From Bacteroidales bacterium M2 (GTDB lineage Bacteria > Bacteroidota > Bacteroidia > Bacteroidales > Muribaculaceae): a stretch of DNA of 31,915 bases. Numbering within the stretch: the stretch's first letter is position 1; each line of letters starts with the position of its first letter. Under the pieces are notes generated by a model. It was not told where the DNA came from. It saw only the letters and a program-made list of their open reading frames with translations, and made no database searches. Location: the NCBI GenBank assembly GCA_001689415.1, contig LUJM01000030.1, forward strand, positions 1 to 31,915, written 5' to 3'. The position numbers were made by a program, and so were the translations under genes. Positions 23,523 through 31,915 of this stretch are shown here, one piece after another.

Positions 23523-25806
23523 TACCCTGATTCTCGTGGGGATGGGGCGTGCTGAAGCTTGTGGGCCGGACTTACCCGATAATCCCAATTATATTTTGAT
23601 GTTCCGTAGTTGTTCGCCTGAATTGGAACGTCAATGGCATGAAGGGTGTCGTTTTCAGGACTATGAAAAAGATGAGAACAGCCTCCTCTGGCAGAAGATT
23701 ACTTCCACGTCAATCCCGACAGACGATATAAAGAAACTGGTATATACGGCAACCTTGTCGGACCTTGGTGAATTGCCGGGTGGAAGCTTTGCGAATAACA
23801 AATTCGCTCAATGGCTTTGCAAACCCGGGCACGAAGAGGACTTGGAGTATATCATGATAGCGAAAGAGATAGAGGAAATACGCGAGTATATGAACAATCC
23901 GTGGTATTACGCATACGACGGAGATAGAGAGCATGGTATACTGGATGATTTGATGAAAAAATGTAGCGATTATAAGGGCAGGCGTCATGCGGCCCGGTAT
24001 GCGCTGCAGATGATACGTCTGTATTTTGCCAAGGGCGATTTCTCGAGTTGCGTTGACCTTTGGGAAAAGTCGGCCTGCAAGCTGCCACGAGATATTGTGA
24101 CGGATATGATCGCCAGCTATGTCGGGGGAGCGTATTCGCGTGGCGGTAATCGCGACAAGGCAATCGAACTCTTTACCCGCAGTCAGGATATAGGCTCATT
24201 GATAAGTCTGAAAGAGTGGGATTATGTTGAAGATAAATCTGAATATACCGATACGCGCGTCAAGGAATTGGAATATATCTTTAATCGGTTTCCCAATTCT
24301 CCCTTATTGAGTGTGAAGTTACAGAAATATGTGCGCGATAGGGAATCGTTCGTCTATAACTATGAAGAATGGAAAGACCGTGGATTTCATGACCCTGTAG
24401 AGGTCAAGACATGTATGGTCGGTGATTCATTGGTTGCAGATGCCGAACCTGTCTTTTATAATGAGCTTAAACGATTTGCAAAAAAAGCAGCCGTTTCTGC
24501 ACGATGCCACCAGAAAGGAATGTGGAACTATGCACTGAGCTATCTTTATTATCTCGATGGTGATTTGAATATGAGCATGGCGTATCTAAATCGTGCGGAG
24601 CACTCCGAGGGCACACCTTTTATTAAAGAATCAATCAAGGCGTTCAGGTTTCTTATGGATGCACAATACGCAAACAACAGTGGCGCATACATGAACAAAC
24701 TTCAGAGAGATTTGAAATGGCTTGATGAAAAGTTGTGCGAAGATGTTGAACTGGACCCGGCTAATGATTGGCAATACAATAATAGGCTCAACTGGAGAGT
24801 TTGTTATTGGCAAGATGTGGCGCGAAAAGTACTTTTAGGGGTAGTGTGTCCTAAAATGGAAAAAGCCGGTAACAGTACATTGGCACTGCAGTTGGCGAAT
24901 TACGCGTCGAACCGTATTTATCAGCTTGCACCCATGTTTCAAGCGTATCATTACGGTTATTATGATTCTGAAGATAATGAGGACTATACCGTATTCCTAC
25001 CATTCGATGAGTATAGAAGAAGTTGGTCAGGACACAACAACTTTGATTATCAAAGTCAGTTCTTCGAAAAAATATATAATTCAAATGCAGACGACGCTGC
25101 CCGATATGCACAAAGAATCAGCAAGCCTGAATCCGGCCTTGATAAGTTCTTGAACGAACGCAGCTATGTAGATGCAGACTATATCAATGATATTGTCGGC
25201 ACACTGTATCTGCGAGAAATGAACTATGATAAAGCCTCCGGCTGGCTTGCCAAGGTGTCGGCAGATTATCAAAGTCGTACCAACCTGGGCAAAGAAGGCT
25301 ATTTCAAGCTTGACCCTTTCCGCTATCATTTCGACGAAAAGCATTTTATTTCCGATTCAAGTGATTACAAGCTGAGGTTTGCTCAAGAAATGGACCGGTT
25401 GGGTAAAATGATAAATTCGGATACGGAGACTAATCGAAAAGCCGAAGCTAAAATACGCTATGCTACCGGTTTGCGCAATTCGTTTGGCCAGTGCTGGTAT
25501 CTCACCGCTTATGGATACCAGGTTGTGTATATCACTGGAGATGACTTTCAAGATTGGGAACGGCATAATTCGTCGGACCGGGAAGGATTCAAGGATAATC
25601 CCTATGCACAACGCGCATATAAGAAAGTGGATGCTCTAATGAATGAAGCCTTAGCCGAATTTACCGATCGGGAGAAGGCTGCCCAGGCCCAACTCGAAAT
25701 GATGAACTACGCGACCGTGATGAAGGAGTACCCAACAAGCGAAGCGGCAGCCCAAGTACGTAGCCGTTGCGATAATTACTATGACTATAGCTTGCAAAAA
25801 AGGTAA
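23491..25806 (+). CDS. Large exported helical-repeat (TPR-like) protein
   Basis: A 771-residue protein with a signal peptide (MKSLKYILVISTLILVGMGRAEA) and a mature N-terminus CGPDLPDNPNYILMF, a pattern seen in hypothetical proteins of Bacteroidales. The middle is built of helical pairs like tetratricopeptide repeats: ALQMIRLYFAKGDFSSCVDLW, VGGAYSRGGNRDKAIELFTRS, YALSYLYYLDGDLNMSMAYL and TLYLREMNYDKASGWLAKV. It is probably a periplasmic scaffold. The frame opens at 23458, but ATG 23491 is selected for the signal peptide. It overlaps the lipoprotein gene by 32 nt. No terminator with a clear U-run follows in the 160 bases before the purL promoter. Confidence 0.75.
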   Translation: MKSLKYILVISTLILVGMGRAEACGPDLPDNPNYILMFRSCSPELERQWHEGCRFQDYEKDENSLLWQKITSTSIPTDDIKKLVYTATLSDLGELPGGSFANNKFAQWLCKPGHEEDLEYIMIAKEIEEIREYMNNPWYYAYDGDREHGILDDLMKKCSDYKGRRHAARYALQMIRLYFAKGDFSSCVDLWEKSACKLPRDIVTDMIASYVGGAYSRGGNRDKAIELFTRSQDIGSLISLKEWDYVEDKSEYTDTRVKELEYIFNRFPNSPLLSVKLQKYVRDRESFVYNYEEWKDRGFHDPVEVKTCMVGDSLVADAEPVFYNELKRFAKKAAVSARCHQKGMWNYALSYLYYLDGDLNMSMAYLNRAEHSEGTPFIKESIKAFRFLMDAQYANNSGAYMNKLQRDLKWLDEKLCEDVELDPANDWQYNNRLNWRVCYWQDVARKVLLGVVCPKMEKAGNSTLALQLANYASNRIYQLAPMFQAYHYGYYDSEDNEDYTVFLPFDEYRRSWSGHNNFDYQSQFFEKIYNSNADDAARYAQRISKPESGLDKFLNERSYVDADYINDIVGTLYLREMNYDKASGWLAKVSADYQSRTNLGKEGYFKLDPFRYHFDEKHFISDSSDYKLRFAQEMDRLGKMINSDTETNRKAEAKIRYATGLRNSFGQCWYLTAYGYQVVYITGDDFQDWERHNSSDREGFKDNPYAQRAYKKVDALMNEALAEFTDREKAAQAQLEMMNYATVMKEYPTSEAAAQVRSRCDNYYDYSLQKR

Positions 25807-25967
25807 GTTTCGCAAGTTGTAAGTTGCTCAGTGTTATCGGTATTTTGGTAATAGTATGAGCACCGAGCATCTATGTATATAATTAAAAAGTCAACAAAAA
25901 GCGATAATCAGTTAGCAAAAAACAAGTTGAGTTAATATAAAATGAAAACCAAGAGAGGATATTATTA

Positions 25968-25999
25968 TTTGTCTAATTGTGAAATAATTCGTAATTTTG
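25968..25999 (+). promoter_or_regulatory. Bacteroidetes-type promoter of purL
   Basis: TTTG (25968-25971), 20 nt, then TAATTTTG (25992-25999), a perfect match to both elements and to the preferred spacing. The predicted start near 26006 gives an 18-nt leader before the ATG at 26024, and so excludes the TTG at 25997 as a start codon. No PurR-like palindrome or riboswitch structure was seen. Confidence 0.8.
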
Positions 26000-26023
26000 C
26001 GGAAAATTTTCAACACCCTCCAG

Positions 26024-29000
26024 ATGGTAACATTTTTCGTATTGGGCGACACGGCTGCTTTTGCCGTCGATGCCGACCACACTTTTACTCCTTCTGAAAA
26101 CGAACGCCTGGCGTGGCTCTTTGGCGGAGCCGAAGCCAGTGCTGACGCATCTTTGTCGGGCACCTATGTAGGCCCTCGTAAAGAAATGATAACTCCTTGG
26201 AGTACAAATGCCGTAGAGATAACACAGAACATGGGTCTCGGCGGTATTTTGCGTATCGAGGAGCTTCATAAAGTGCCCGAAGGTGAAGAGCCTTCGTTCG
26301 ACCCGATGCTTCAGGCCGTTTACACCAATCCCGGCGCCGACATGTTTGCCTCGACCGCAACCCCTGCCGCCCCTGAGGAAATCGATGATATCACAGACTA
26401 CAACCAGCGAGAAGGCCTTGCCCTTAGCGAGGAAGAAGAGCAATATCTGCGCGACCTTTCGAAGCGACTTGGCCGCAAGCTCACCGACAGCGAGGTTTTT
26501 GGCTTCTCACAGGTTAACTCTGAGCACTGCCGTCACAAAATATTTGGCGGTACATTTGTGATTGACGGCGAAGAAAAACCATCGTCGCTTTTCAATCTTA
26601 TCAAACGCACCAGTAAGACCAATCCCGGTCGCCTTGTTTCGGCATATAAGGATAATGTAGCCTTCGTAACAGGCCCCGATATCCTGCAGTTTGCACCTAC
26701 TAAGGCAGATGTGCCTTCGGATTTCACATTGCGCAAAATCCGCACAGTGCTTTCGCTTAAAGCCGAAACCCATAACTTCCCCACAACTGTAGAGCCTTTT
26801 AACGGTGCTGCAACAGGTAGTGGCGGTGAGATCCGCGACCGACTCGGTGGTGGTCGTGCAAGTTTGCCCCTTGCAGGTACGGCTGTCTATATGACCTCAT
26901 ATCCCCGTCTTGAAAACGAACTTGCCAAGACCTGGGGCGGTAAGGTTGCCGAACGTCGCTGGCTTTATCATACACCGGCCGATATCCTTGTTAAAGCATC
27001 TAACGGTGCATCGGATTTCGGTAACAAATTCGGTCAGCCCCTTATCTGTGGTTCTCTGTTGACTTTCGAACATGCAGAGGACGGCCGCACATGGGGCTAC
27101 GACAAAGTTATCATGCTTGCCGGTGGTGTGGGCTATGCAAATGCCGACCATGCAATCAAAGGCGAGCCCGAACCCGGCCAGGCTGTAGCCCTCTCGGGTG
27201 GCGACAACTACCGTATCGGTATGGGCGGTGGCGCTGTATCGTCGGTAGATACAGGCCGTTATGCAGGCGCTATCGAGCTTAACGCGGTTCAGCGTGCAAA
27301 CCCTGAAATGCAGAAGCGTGTTGCCAACCTTATCCGTGCGCTTGCAGAGAGCGCATTCAACCCTATTGTATCGATTCACGACCACGGCGCAGGCGGTCAC
27401 CTCAATGCTCTTAGCGAGCTGATTGAAAGCACCGGCGGCTTTATCGATATCAATGCCCTGCCTGTCGGCGACCCCACGCTTTCAGACCGCGAAATCATCG
27501 GCAACGAAAGCCAGGAGCGTATGGGCTTCGTCATCAATCCCGATGATATTCCTTTGGTAGAGCGTATCGCACAGCGCGAACGTGCACCTCTATATATTGT
27601 AGGTCATACCAACGATGACCACCGACTGAACTTTGGCCGTAAGGGTGAGAAGCCCGCTATCGACCTTGCTGTTACCGATATGCTCGGCAACCCGCCTAAA
27701 ACGGTGATGCACGACAGCAATGTTAAGACCAACTTTGCAGAGGGCGAATATGATATTGCCAAACTCGACGAGTACATCCGCAGCGTTCTCTCGCTTGAGG
27801 CTGTGGCATGTAAAGACTGGCTTACAAACAAAGTCGACAGGTCGGTTACAGGCCGTATCGCCCGCCAGCAGTGCGACGGTCCGTTGCAGCTGCCCCTCAA
27901 TGACTGTGGTATCGTAGCACTCGATTACCAGGGTCGCCGCGGTATAGCAACCTCGATTGGTCATGCTCCGGCTGTTGCTCTTAGCAATCCCGAAGCCGGT
28001 TCGCGTCTTGCTGTGGCAGAGGCTCTTACCAATATCGCCGGTGCAAGCCTTGATAAAGGTTTGTCGGCAATATCGTTGAGTGCCAACTGGATGTGGCCTT
28101 GCAAGAATGCAGGTGATGATGCCGCTCTTTATCGCGCAGTAGAGGCTTGTAGCGATTTTGTATGCGCACTCGGCATCAATATTCCTACCGGTAAGGACAG
28201 CCTTTCGATGACTCAGAAATACAGCGACGGTACGAGCGTGAAGGCCCCCGGAACAGTGATTATTTCTGCTGCCGGAGAGGTTGACAACGTGCAGAGCTTT
28301 GTTCCTGTTACATTGACTACCACCACTCAGTCGACACTCTACTATATCGACCTCAGCGGTATGCCTCTCGCTCTCGGTGGCTCGGCTCTTGCCCAGACAC
28401 AGGGTGTTGTAGGTGGTGCTGTTCCCGATATCAAATCGGCTGATTTCTTCGCAAATGCATTCGGCGCTGTGCAGAGCCTTATCCACTCGGGTCTGGTAGC
28501 CGCACAGCATGACGTAAGTGCCGGTGGTTTGATTACAACACTCCTTGAGATGTGTTTCGCAAATACTTACGGCGGTCTGAACTTCTTTACCGAAGGCTTC
28601 CGCATGATTGGCGAAACCGACCTGACCAAGATACTGTTTGCCGAGAATCCCGCGATTGTAGTGCAGGTTCTCGACCGCAACCGCACCAAAGCAGAGACCA
28701 TTCTCGACAACGCCGGAGTGCGCTACTTCCCCATCGCTTCGCCCTCGCGCCGAAGCGAGAAGGTGATAACAATCAGCCACGAAACCAGCGTACACATGGT
28801 TTCGATACCTGCAATGCGCCGAGTATGGTTTGAGCCTTCGTATCTTCTCGATACACTTCAGACCAACCCGACCTGCGCAGCAGAACGTCGCAACAACCTC
28901 GGCCTGCAGCCTGTGAACTATCGTCTCCGTGCGAACTTCGACGGAAGTTTCGAGAGCCGCAACCTGCGCGTACGTCGTCGTTCGGCCTCGGGTATCCGTG

Positions 29001-29782
29001 CGGCCATTATCCGAGAGAAAGGTGTCAACGGTGACCGCGAAATGGCCTACTCGCTCTTTATGGCAGGTTTCGATGTTCGCGATGTGCATATGACCGACCT
29101 TGCCAGCGGTCGCGAAACTCTCGAGGATATCAATATGATTGTATTCTGCGGTGGTTTCTCCAACAGCGACGTTCTTGGCTCGGCAAAAGGCTGGGCTGCC
29201 GGTTTCCGCTGGAACGAGCGTGCTGCAGAAACATTGCGCAAGTTCTATGCCCGTCCCGACACCCTGAGTCTTGGTGTCTGCAACGGCTGCCAGCTTATGA
29301 TCGAGCTCAACCTCCTCGGTGCAAATACGACCGAAGATGGCCGTCCGGCAGTGGAGATGAAGCATAATATCTCGGGCAAGTTCGAATCTATCTTCCTCGG
29401 AATGCAGGTAGAGGCCAACGACAGCGTGATGTTCGGCAATCTGTCGCATCTGTGCTCAGGTATCTGGGTGGCTCATGGCGAAGGTCGCTTCCATTTCAAT
29501 ATGACTCCCGCCCAGGCAGGAATCAAGGTTGCCGCCCGCTATGCATACGACAGCTATCCCGGCAATCCCAATGGCAGCGAAGGCGCAGTTGCCGCACTTT
29601 GCAGTGCTGATGGCCGTCACCTCGCTCTTATGCCCCACCTCGAGCGTGCAATCTTCCCCTGGCAGTGCCCGACATATCCTGCCGATCACCGCAAGGATGA
29701 TGCTACAATCTGGCTGGATGCATTTATCAATGCCCGTAAGTGGATTGCAACCCAGCTTCGCCGCAAAGCCCGCAAGGCATAA
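26024..29782 (+). CDS. purL: Phosphoribosylformylglycinamidine synthase (long form)
   Basis: A 1,252-residue single-chain FGAM synthase, which turns formylglycinamide ribonucleotide, ATP and glutamine into FGAM in purine synthesis. It combines the PurS-like N-domain (about 1-150, with LAWLFGGAEA and GPRKEMITPWSTNAVEI), the linker ending in FGFSQVNSEHCRHKIFGG, the duplicated synthetase core (SLKAETHNFPTTVEPFNGAATGSGGEIRD, IHDHGAGGHLNAL, IPTGKDSLSMTQK), and a glutaminase domain with nucleophile C1086 in SLGVCNGCQLM and LMPHLERAIFPWQ near the end. The ATG at 26024 follows the promoter and gives the N-terminus expected for Bacteroidetes PurL (MVTFFVLG). Confidence 0.97.
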   Translation: MVTFFVLGDTAAFAVDADHTFTPSENERLAWLFGGAEASADASLSGTYVGPRKEMITPWSTNAVEITQNMGLGGILRIEELHKVPEGEEPSFDPMLQAVYTNPGADMFASTATPAAPEEIDDITDYNQREGLALSEEEEQYLRDLSKRLGRKLTDSEVFGFSQVNSEHCRHKIFGGTFVIDGEEKPSSLFNLIKRTSKTNPGRLVSAYKDNVAFVTGPDILQFAPTKADVPSDFTLRKIRTVLSLKAETHNFPTTVEPFNGAATGSGGEIRDRLGGGRASLPLAGTAVYMTSYPRLENELAKTWGGKVAERRWLYHTPADILVKASNGASDFGNKFGQPLICGSLLTFEHAEDGRTWGYDKVIMLAGGVGYANADHAIKGEPEPGQAVALSGGDNYRIGMGGGAVSSVDTGRYAGAIELNAVQRANPEMQKRVANLIRALAESAFNPIVSIHDHGAGGHLNALSELIESTGGFIDINALPVGDPTLSDREIIGNESQERMGFVINPDDIPLVERIAQRERAPLYIVGHTNDDHRLNFGRKGEKPAIDLAVTDMLGNPPKTVMHDSNVKTNFAEGEYDIAKLDEYIRSVLSLEAVACKDWLTNKVDRSVTGRIARQQCDGPLQLPLNDCGIVALDYQGRRGIATSIGHAPAVALSNPEAGSRLAVAEALTNIAGASLDKGLSAISLSANWMWPCKNAGDDAALYRAVEACSDFVCALGINIPTGKDSLSMTQKYSDGTSVKAPGTVIISAAGEVDNVQSFVPVTLTTTTQSTLYYIDLSGMPLALGGSALAQTQGVVGGAVPDIKSADFFANAFGAVQSLIHSGLVAAQHDVSAGGLITTLLEMCFANTYGGLNFFTEGFRMIGETDLTKILFAENPAIVVQVLDRNRTKAETILDNAGVRYFPIASPSRRSEKVITISHETSVHMVSIPAMRRVWFEPSYLLDTLQTNPTCAAERRNNLGLQPVNYRLRANFDGSFESRNLRVRRRSASGIRAAIIREKGVNGDREMAYSLFMAGFDVRDVHMTDLASGRETLEDINMIVFCGGFSNSDVLGSAKGWAAGFRWNERAAETLRKFYARPDTLSLGVCNGCQLMIELNLLGANTTEDGRPAVEMKHNISGKFESIFLGMQVEANDSVMFGNLSHLCSGIWVAHGEGRFHFNMTPAQAGIKVAARYAYDSYPGNPNGSEGAVAALCSADGRHLALMPHLERAIFPWQCPTYPADHRKDDATIWLDAFINARKWIATQLRRKARKA

Positions 29783-29818
29783 ACGACTTGAAGATTCGAA
29801 AGTAATTCAAGATACAGC

Positions 29819-29859
29819 AAAAAAATGGCAACCCGATTTGTTTGGGTTGCCATTTTTTT
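29819..29859. terminator. Bidirectional terminator between purL and the AraC-family gene
   Basis: AAAAAAATGGCAACCC and GGGTTGCCATTTTTTT form a perfect 16-bp stem around a 9-nt loop, with A-run and T-run flanks that work on both strands. It lies 36 nt past purL and 5 nt past the convergent AraC-family gene. Confidence 0.95.
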
Positions 29860-29864
29860 GTCTT

Positions 29865-30758
29865 TTATGATTGTTGTCGGTATTCCGACGGACTGAAGCC
29901 TGTGATGCGCTTGAATTGTCGAGTGAAGTGCTGTGGATATTGAAATCCGAGGTCGTAGGCTATGATGCTTATATCGTCCTGTGTCGATGATAGGCGACGC
30001 TTGGCGACAGATATCATATGATTGTCGATGATAGCTTTTGGCGAAATACCGAGTTCCTTGCGTATAAGGTCGCTGAAATACCCCGGTGTGAGGTGCGCCA
30101 GGTCTGCAAAGTAAGCAACCGATGGAAGGCCTTGCCGACACATGCCGCTATCGAAATAGTGCTTGAGATTCTTTTCGAACTTCTGAGCAATCTCGCAGTT
30201 GACTTTGTGGCGCGTTATATATTGACGGTCGTAGAAGCGGTTGAGGTATTCCAACAGCAGGTGTATGTTGGCAGCGATAAGGTCGGCCGAATGTCGGTCG
30301 ACCGGATGTTGTATTTCCCGCTCGATTTTGCCAAGACATTCAAGAAACAGCGCCCTTTCGCTTTCGGAGAGGTGAAGTGCTTCGCGCTGGGAATACTCAA
30401 AGAAACTATAATCGCCGATCTTGTCGCCAAGGAGCGTACCGTATATAAGGTCGGGGTGAAAAATCAGACCGATAACGTCGGGCGATATTTCGTCTTCCTC
30501 AAGATCGACATCAATAATCTGCCCCGGCGAAAAACTGACAATGGTTCCCTCCTGGTAGTCGTAAACCTGTCGGCCATATTTGATAGTGCAGTTAGTGCCG
30601 TTTTTAAGGAACAAAGCGTATACGCCATATTCCATACGTACATGGTTTACGATCTTTGTTGCGTTTTTGAGATCGATAACTGTTACAAGTGGGTGATATG
30701 TGGTGAGTCCGTACAGCTTATTGTAGGCATCGATGCTTTTAAGTTTTACGTTCTCCAT
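29865..30758 (-). CDS. AraC-family transcriptional regulator
   Basis: A 297-residue regulator with an N-terminal cupin-like sensing domain (about 1-160; YGVYALFLKNGTNCTIKYG, SFSPGQIIDV) and a C-terminal double helix-turn-helix. The second HTH is intact: AYDLGFQYPQHFTRQFKRITGFSPSEYR matches the AraC signature, preceded by AHLTPGYFSDLIRKELGISPKAII. The frame extends upstream to 30878 inside the FKBP gene, but the ATG at 30756-30758 is chosen because the gap to the FKBP stop is then 11 nt. It is the last gene of a TonB receptor-FKBP-regulator run; whether it controls that run or a distant target is unknown. Convergent with purL. Confidence 0.9.
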   Translation of the reverse strand: MENVKLKSIDAYNKLYGLTTYHPLVTVIDLKNATKIVNHVRMEYGVYALFLKNGTNCTIKYGRQVYDYQEGTIVSFSPGQIIDVDLEEDEISPDVIGLIFHPDLIYGTLLGDKIGDYSFFEYSQREALHLSESERALFLECLGKIEREIQHPVDRHSADLIAANIHLLLEYLNRFYDRQYITRHKVNCEIAQKFEKNLKHYFDSGMCRQGLPSVAYFADLAHLTPGYFSDLIRKELGISPKAIIDNHMISVAKRRLSSTQDDISIIAYDLGFQYPQHFTRQFKRITGFSPSEYRQQS

Positions 30759-30769
30759 TTCCGACCGGG

Positions 30770-31168
30770 TTAGTTGACTGCTAAAAGTTCGATTTCGAAT
30801 ATCAGGGTAGAACCGCCGGGTATACCGGGTTGGTTGAATCTGCCGTAAGCCTGCTCGGCAGGAATGTATAACTCCCATTTATCACCGACCTTCATCTGCT
30901 GCAGGGCTATAATCCAGCCGGGTATGAGGTCGCGCAGTCTGAATGCCGGTGCGACACCGCCACGGCTGCTATCGAATACTTTGCCGTTGATAGTCTTGCC
31001 GATGTAATGAGCGGTAACGACACTGTTGCGGTTGGGCGTGCGTCCGTTGGCATTACCCGATTTTATCACTTTGTAAAAAATGCCCTTGTCGAGAGCTAAG
31101 ACTCCGGGCTCGCTTGCCTTTTGTTGAAGCCATTCGCGATTCTTTTGTATATATTCCTGTTTTGCCAT
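30770..31168 (-). CDS. FKBP-type peptidyl-prolyl cis-trans isomerase
   Basis: A 132-residue single-domain FKBP that catalyses cis-trans isomerisation of proline peptide bonds. Core landmarks are VVTAHYIGKTINGKVFDSS, the FRLRDLIPGWIIALQQMKVGDKWELYIPAEQAYG segment (VxGW and the I-P-x-x-x-A-Y-G motif) and the last strand STLIFEIELLAV. There is no signal peptide, so it is cytoplasmic, unlike most Bacteroidetes FKBPs, which are exported lipoproteins. It sits 24 nt after the TonB-dependent receptor and 11 nt before the AraC-family regulator, so the three are probably one transcript. Confidence 0.93.
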   Translation of the reverse strand: MAKQEYIQKNREWLQQKASEPGVLALDKGIFYKVIKSGNANGRTPNRNSVVTAHYIGKTINGKVFDSSRGGVAPAFRLRDLIPGWIIALQQMKVGDKWELYIPAEQAYGRFNQPGIPGGSTLIFEIELLAVN

Positions 31169-31192
31169 ATGTGGTGTGATTTTTTTTGATTC

Positions 31193-31915
31193 TTAAATAC
31201 TTAGTTTAAAACCGCCCAAGGCAGTGATGCCGGGCATCTCGTAACCGCGGTTTATGGTATATCGGGTGTCGGTTACATTATCGAGATTGATGAATAGTTG
31301 CAACTGCGTCAGAATTTGATAGCTGAGTCTTAGATTTAGAGTTGCATAATTCTGATTATCGATGTCTTCGCCGACATAGAGGCCGCCAATGGCCTTGAGT
31401 TCGGCATCGGCATGGAATTGGGGAAAGGCATCCCAGCCTATACCGAGATAGAACTGATTCTTTGGCGCAGCGGTCAGATTTGACAATGATGTGTGCAAAT
31501 AACTGTAAGAAGCCCATATATTAATCTTCTCGACCGGATGACTCTTGGCAGATACTTCTATGCCCTTGTTGATGAACTTGCCTGTATTTACGTTTTTCAT
31601 ATCTACCACCTGTATCATATCAGAGCCTTTGCTGTAATATGCGGTCAGGTCGATGTCGAGCCATTTGCCAAAATGTTTACCGACCGAAAGTTCGTAATTC
31701 ATCATATTCTCGGGCTGCAGGTCGGGATTAGCCATGCGGTAGAGATATAATTCTCTGAATGACGGATTTCTGTAGCCCTTGGCGATAGAGGCCTTGAGCA
31801 TCCAACCCGAGAAAGGATGAATCACGAAACCGGCCTGGGGAATCCATTGGGTTTCGAAGATGTTGCTGTTGGCCATTCTCAATCCGGCATCATTAGTGGT
31901 GAAATATATTGCCAT
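31193..31915 (-). CDS. TonB-dependent receptor, C-terminal part (cut by window edge)
   Basis: The last 240 residues of an outer-membrane beta-barrel receptor; the gene continues beyond the window. Alternating amphipathic strands and the typical GYRNPSFRELYL, NPDLQPENMMNYELSVG and NLDNVTDTRYTINRGYEMPGITALGGFKLSI end (aromatic-poor last strand with terminal hydrophobic residue) are characteristic of the BtuB/siderophore-type family rather than SusC-like proteins. The apparent first Met at the edge is internal. The ligand cannot be told from this part. It is followed by the FKBP and AraC-family genes 24 nt downstream. Confidence 0.9.
   Translation of the reverse strand: MAIYFTTNDAGLRMANSNIFETQWIPQAGFVIHPFSGWMLKASIAKGYRNPSFRELYLYRMANPDLQPENMMNYELSVGKHFGKWLDIDLTAYYSKGSDMIQVVDMKNVNTGKFINKGIEVSAKSHPVEKINIWASYSYLHTSLSNLTAAPKNQFYLGIGWDAFPQFHADAELKAIGGLYVGEDIDNQNYATLNLRLSYQILTQLQLFINLDNVTDTRYTINRGYEMPGITALGGFKLSI

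Noticed and set aside
25807..25967. Weak inverted repeat TGCTCA/TGAGCA after the helical-repeat protein gene
   Set aside because: Six pairs with mismatches and no T-run; not convincing as a terminator.
25942..26097. A 52-codon frame starting at ATG 25942 before purL
   Set aside because: It spans the purL promoter and runs out of frame into purL, with a cysteine/arginine-rich translation that looks like a shadow.

Overview
The window reads as a chromosomal segment of a Bacteroidales bacterium, most likely of the Muribaculaceae or a close relative; the family-level placement is inference. The reasons are the Bacteroidetes-type promoters (TTTG, about 19-20 nt, then TAnnTTTG) seen before several genes, the near absence of Shine-Dalgarno sequences, the long single-chain PurL, Bacteroidetes-style lipoproteins, and GH28/GH106 pectin enzymes next to a uxaC-uxaB-uxaA operon.

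Layout. 1-205: two identical tRNA-Gly(GCC) genes, minus strand. 333-3115: minus-strand genes for an HD-domain protein, a cardiolipin synthase and a pRiA4b ORF-3-like acidic protein. 3116-3372: a divergent intergenic region with a good sigma-54 (-24/-12) promoter match facing clpB. 3373-6527: clpB and a small lipoprotein gene. 6672-14898: a five-gene operon-like run for galacturonate and pectin breakdown, uxaC, uxaB, uxaA, a GH28 glycosidase and a GH106-type alpha-L-rhamnosidase. The two glycosidases would release galacturonate and rhamnose from rhamnogalacturonan-type pectin, and UxaC/UxaB/UxaA carry galacturonate to 2-keto-3-deoxygluconate. A bidirectional terminator separates this run from a minus-strand M3 metallopeptidase (14967-17096).

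17405-25806 is the accessory part. It starts with a LytTR-only regulator translationally coupled to a membrane-anchored phosphodiester-glycosidase-like protein. Then come small AT-rich genes: a 49-residue membrane peptide, an unknown protein, a minimal J-domain-like protein and a zinc-ribbon/glycine-zipper protein. Next are coding remnants, including one gene interrupted by an in-frame TGA, two unknown membrane proteins, and a lipoprotein gene overlapping a large exported helical-repeat protein gene. The promoter of the LytTR gene and that of the zinc-ribbon gene share an identical 17-base segment over the -33 box, which suggests a small regulon.

26024-29782 is purL with a textbook Bacteroidetes promoter. 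Converging on it from the right is a minus-strand operon of a TonB-dependent receptor (cut by the window edge), a cytoplasmic FKBP-type prolyl isomerase and an AraC-family regulator. No CRISPR array, insertion sequence, integrase or rRNA was seen.
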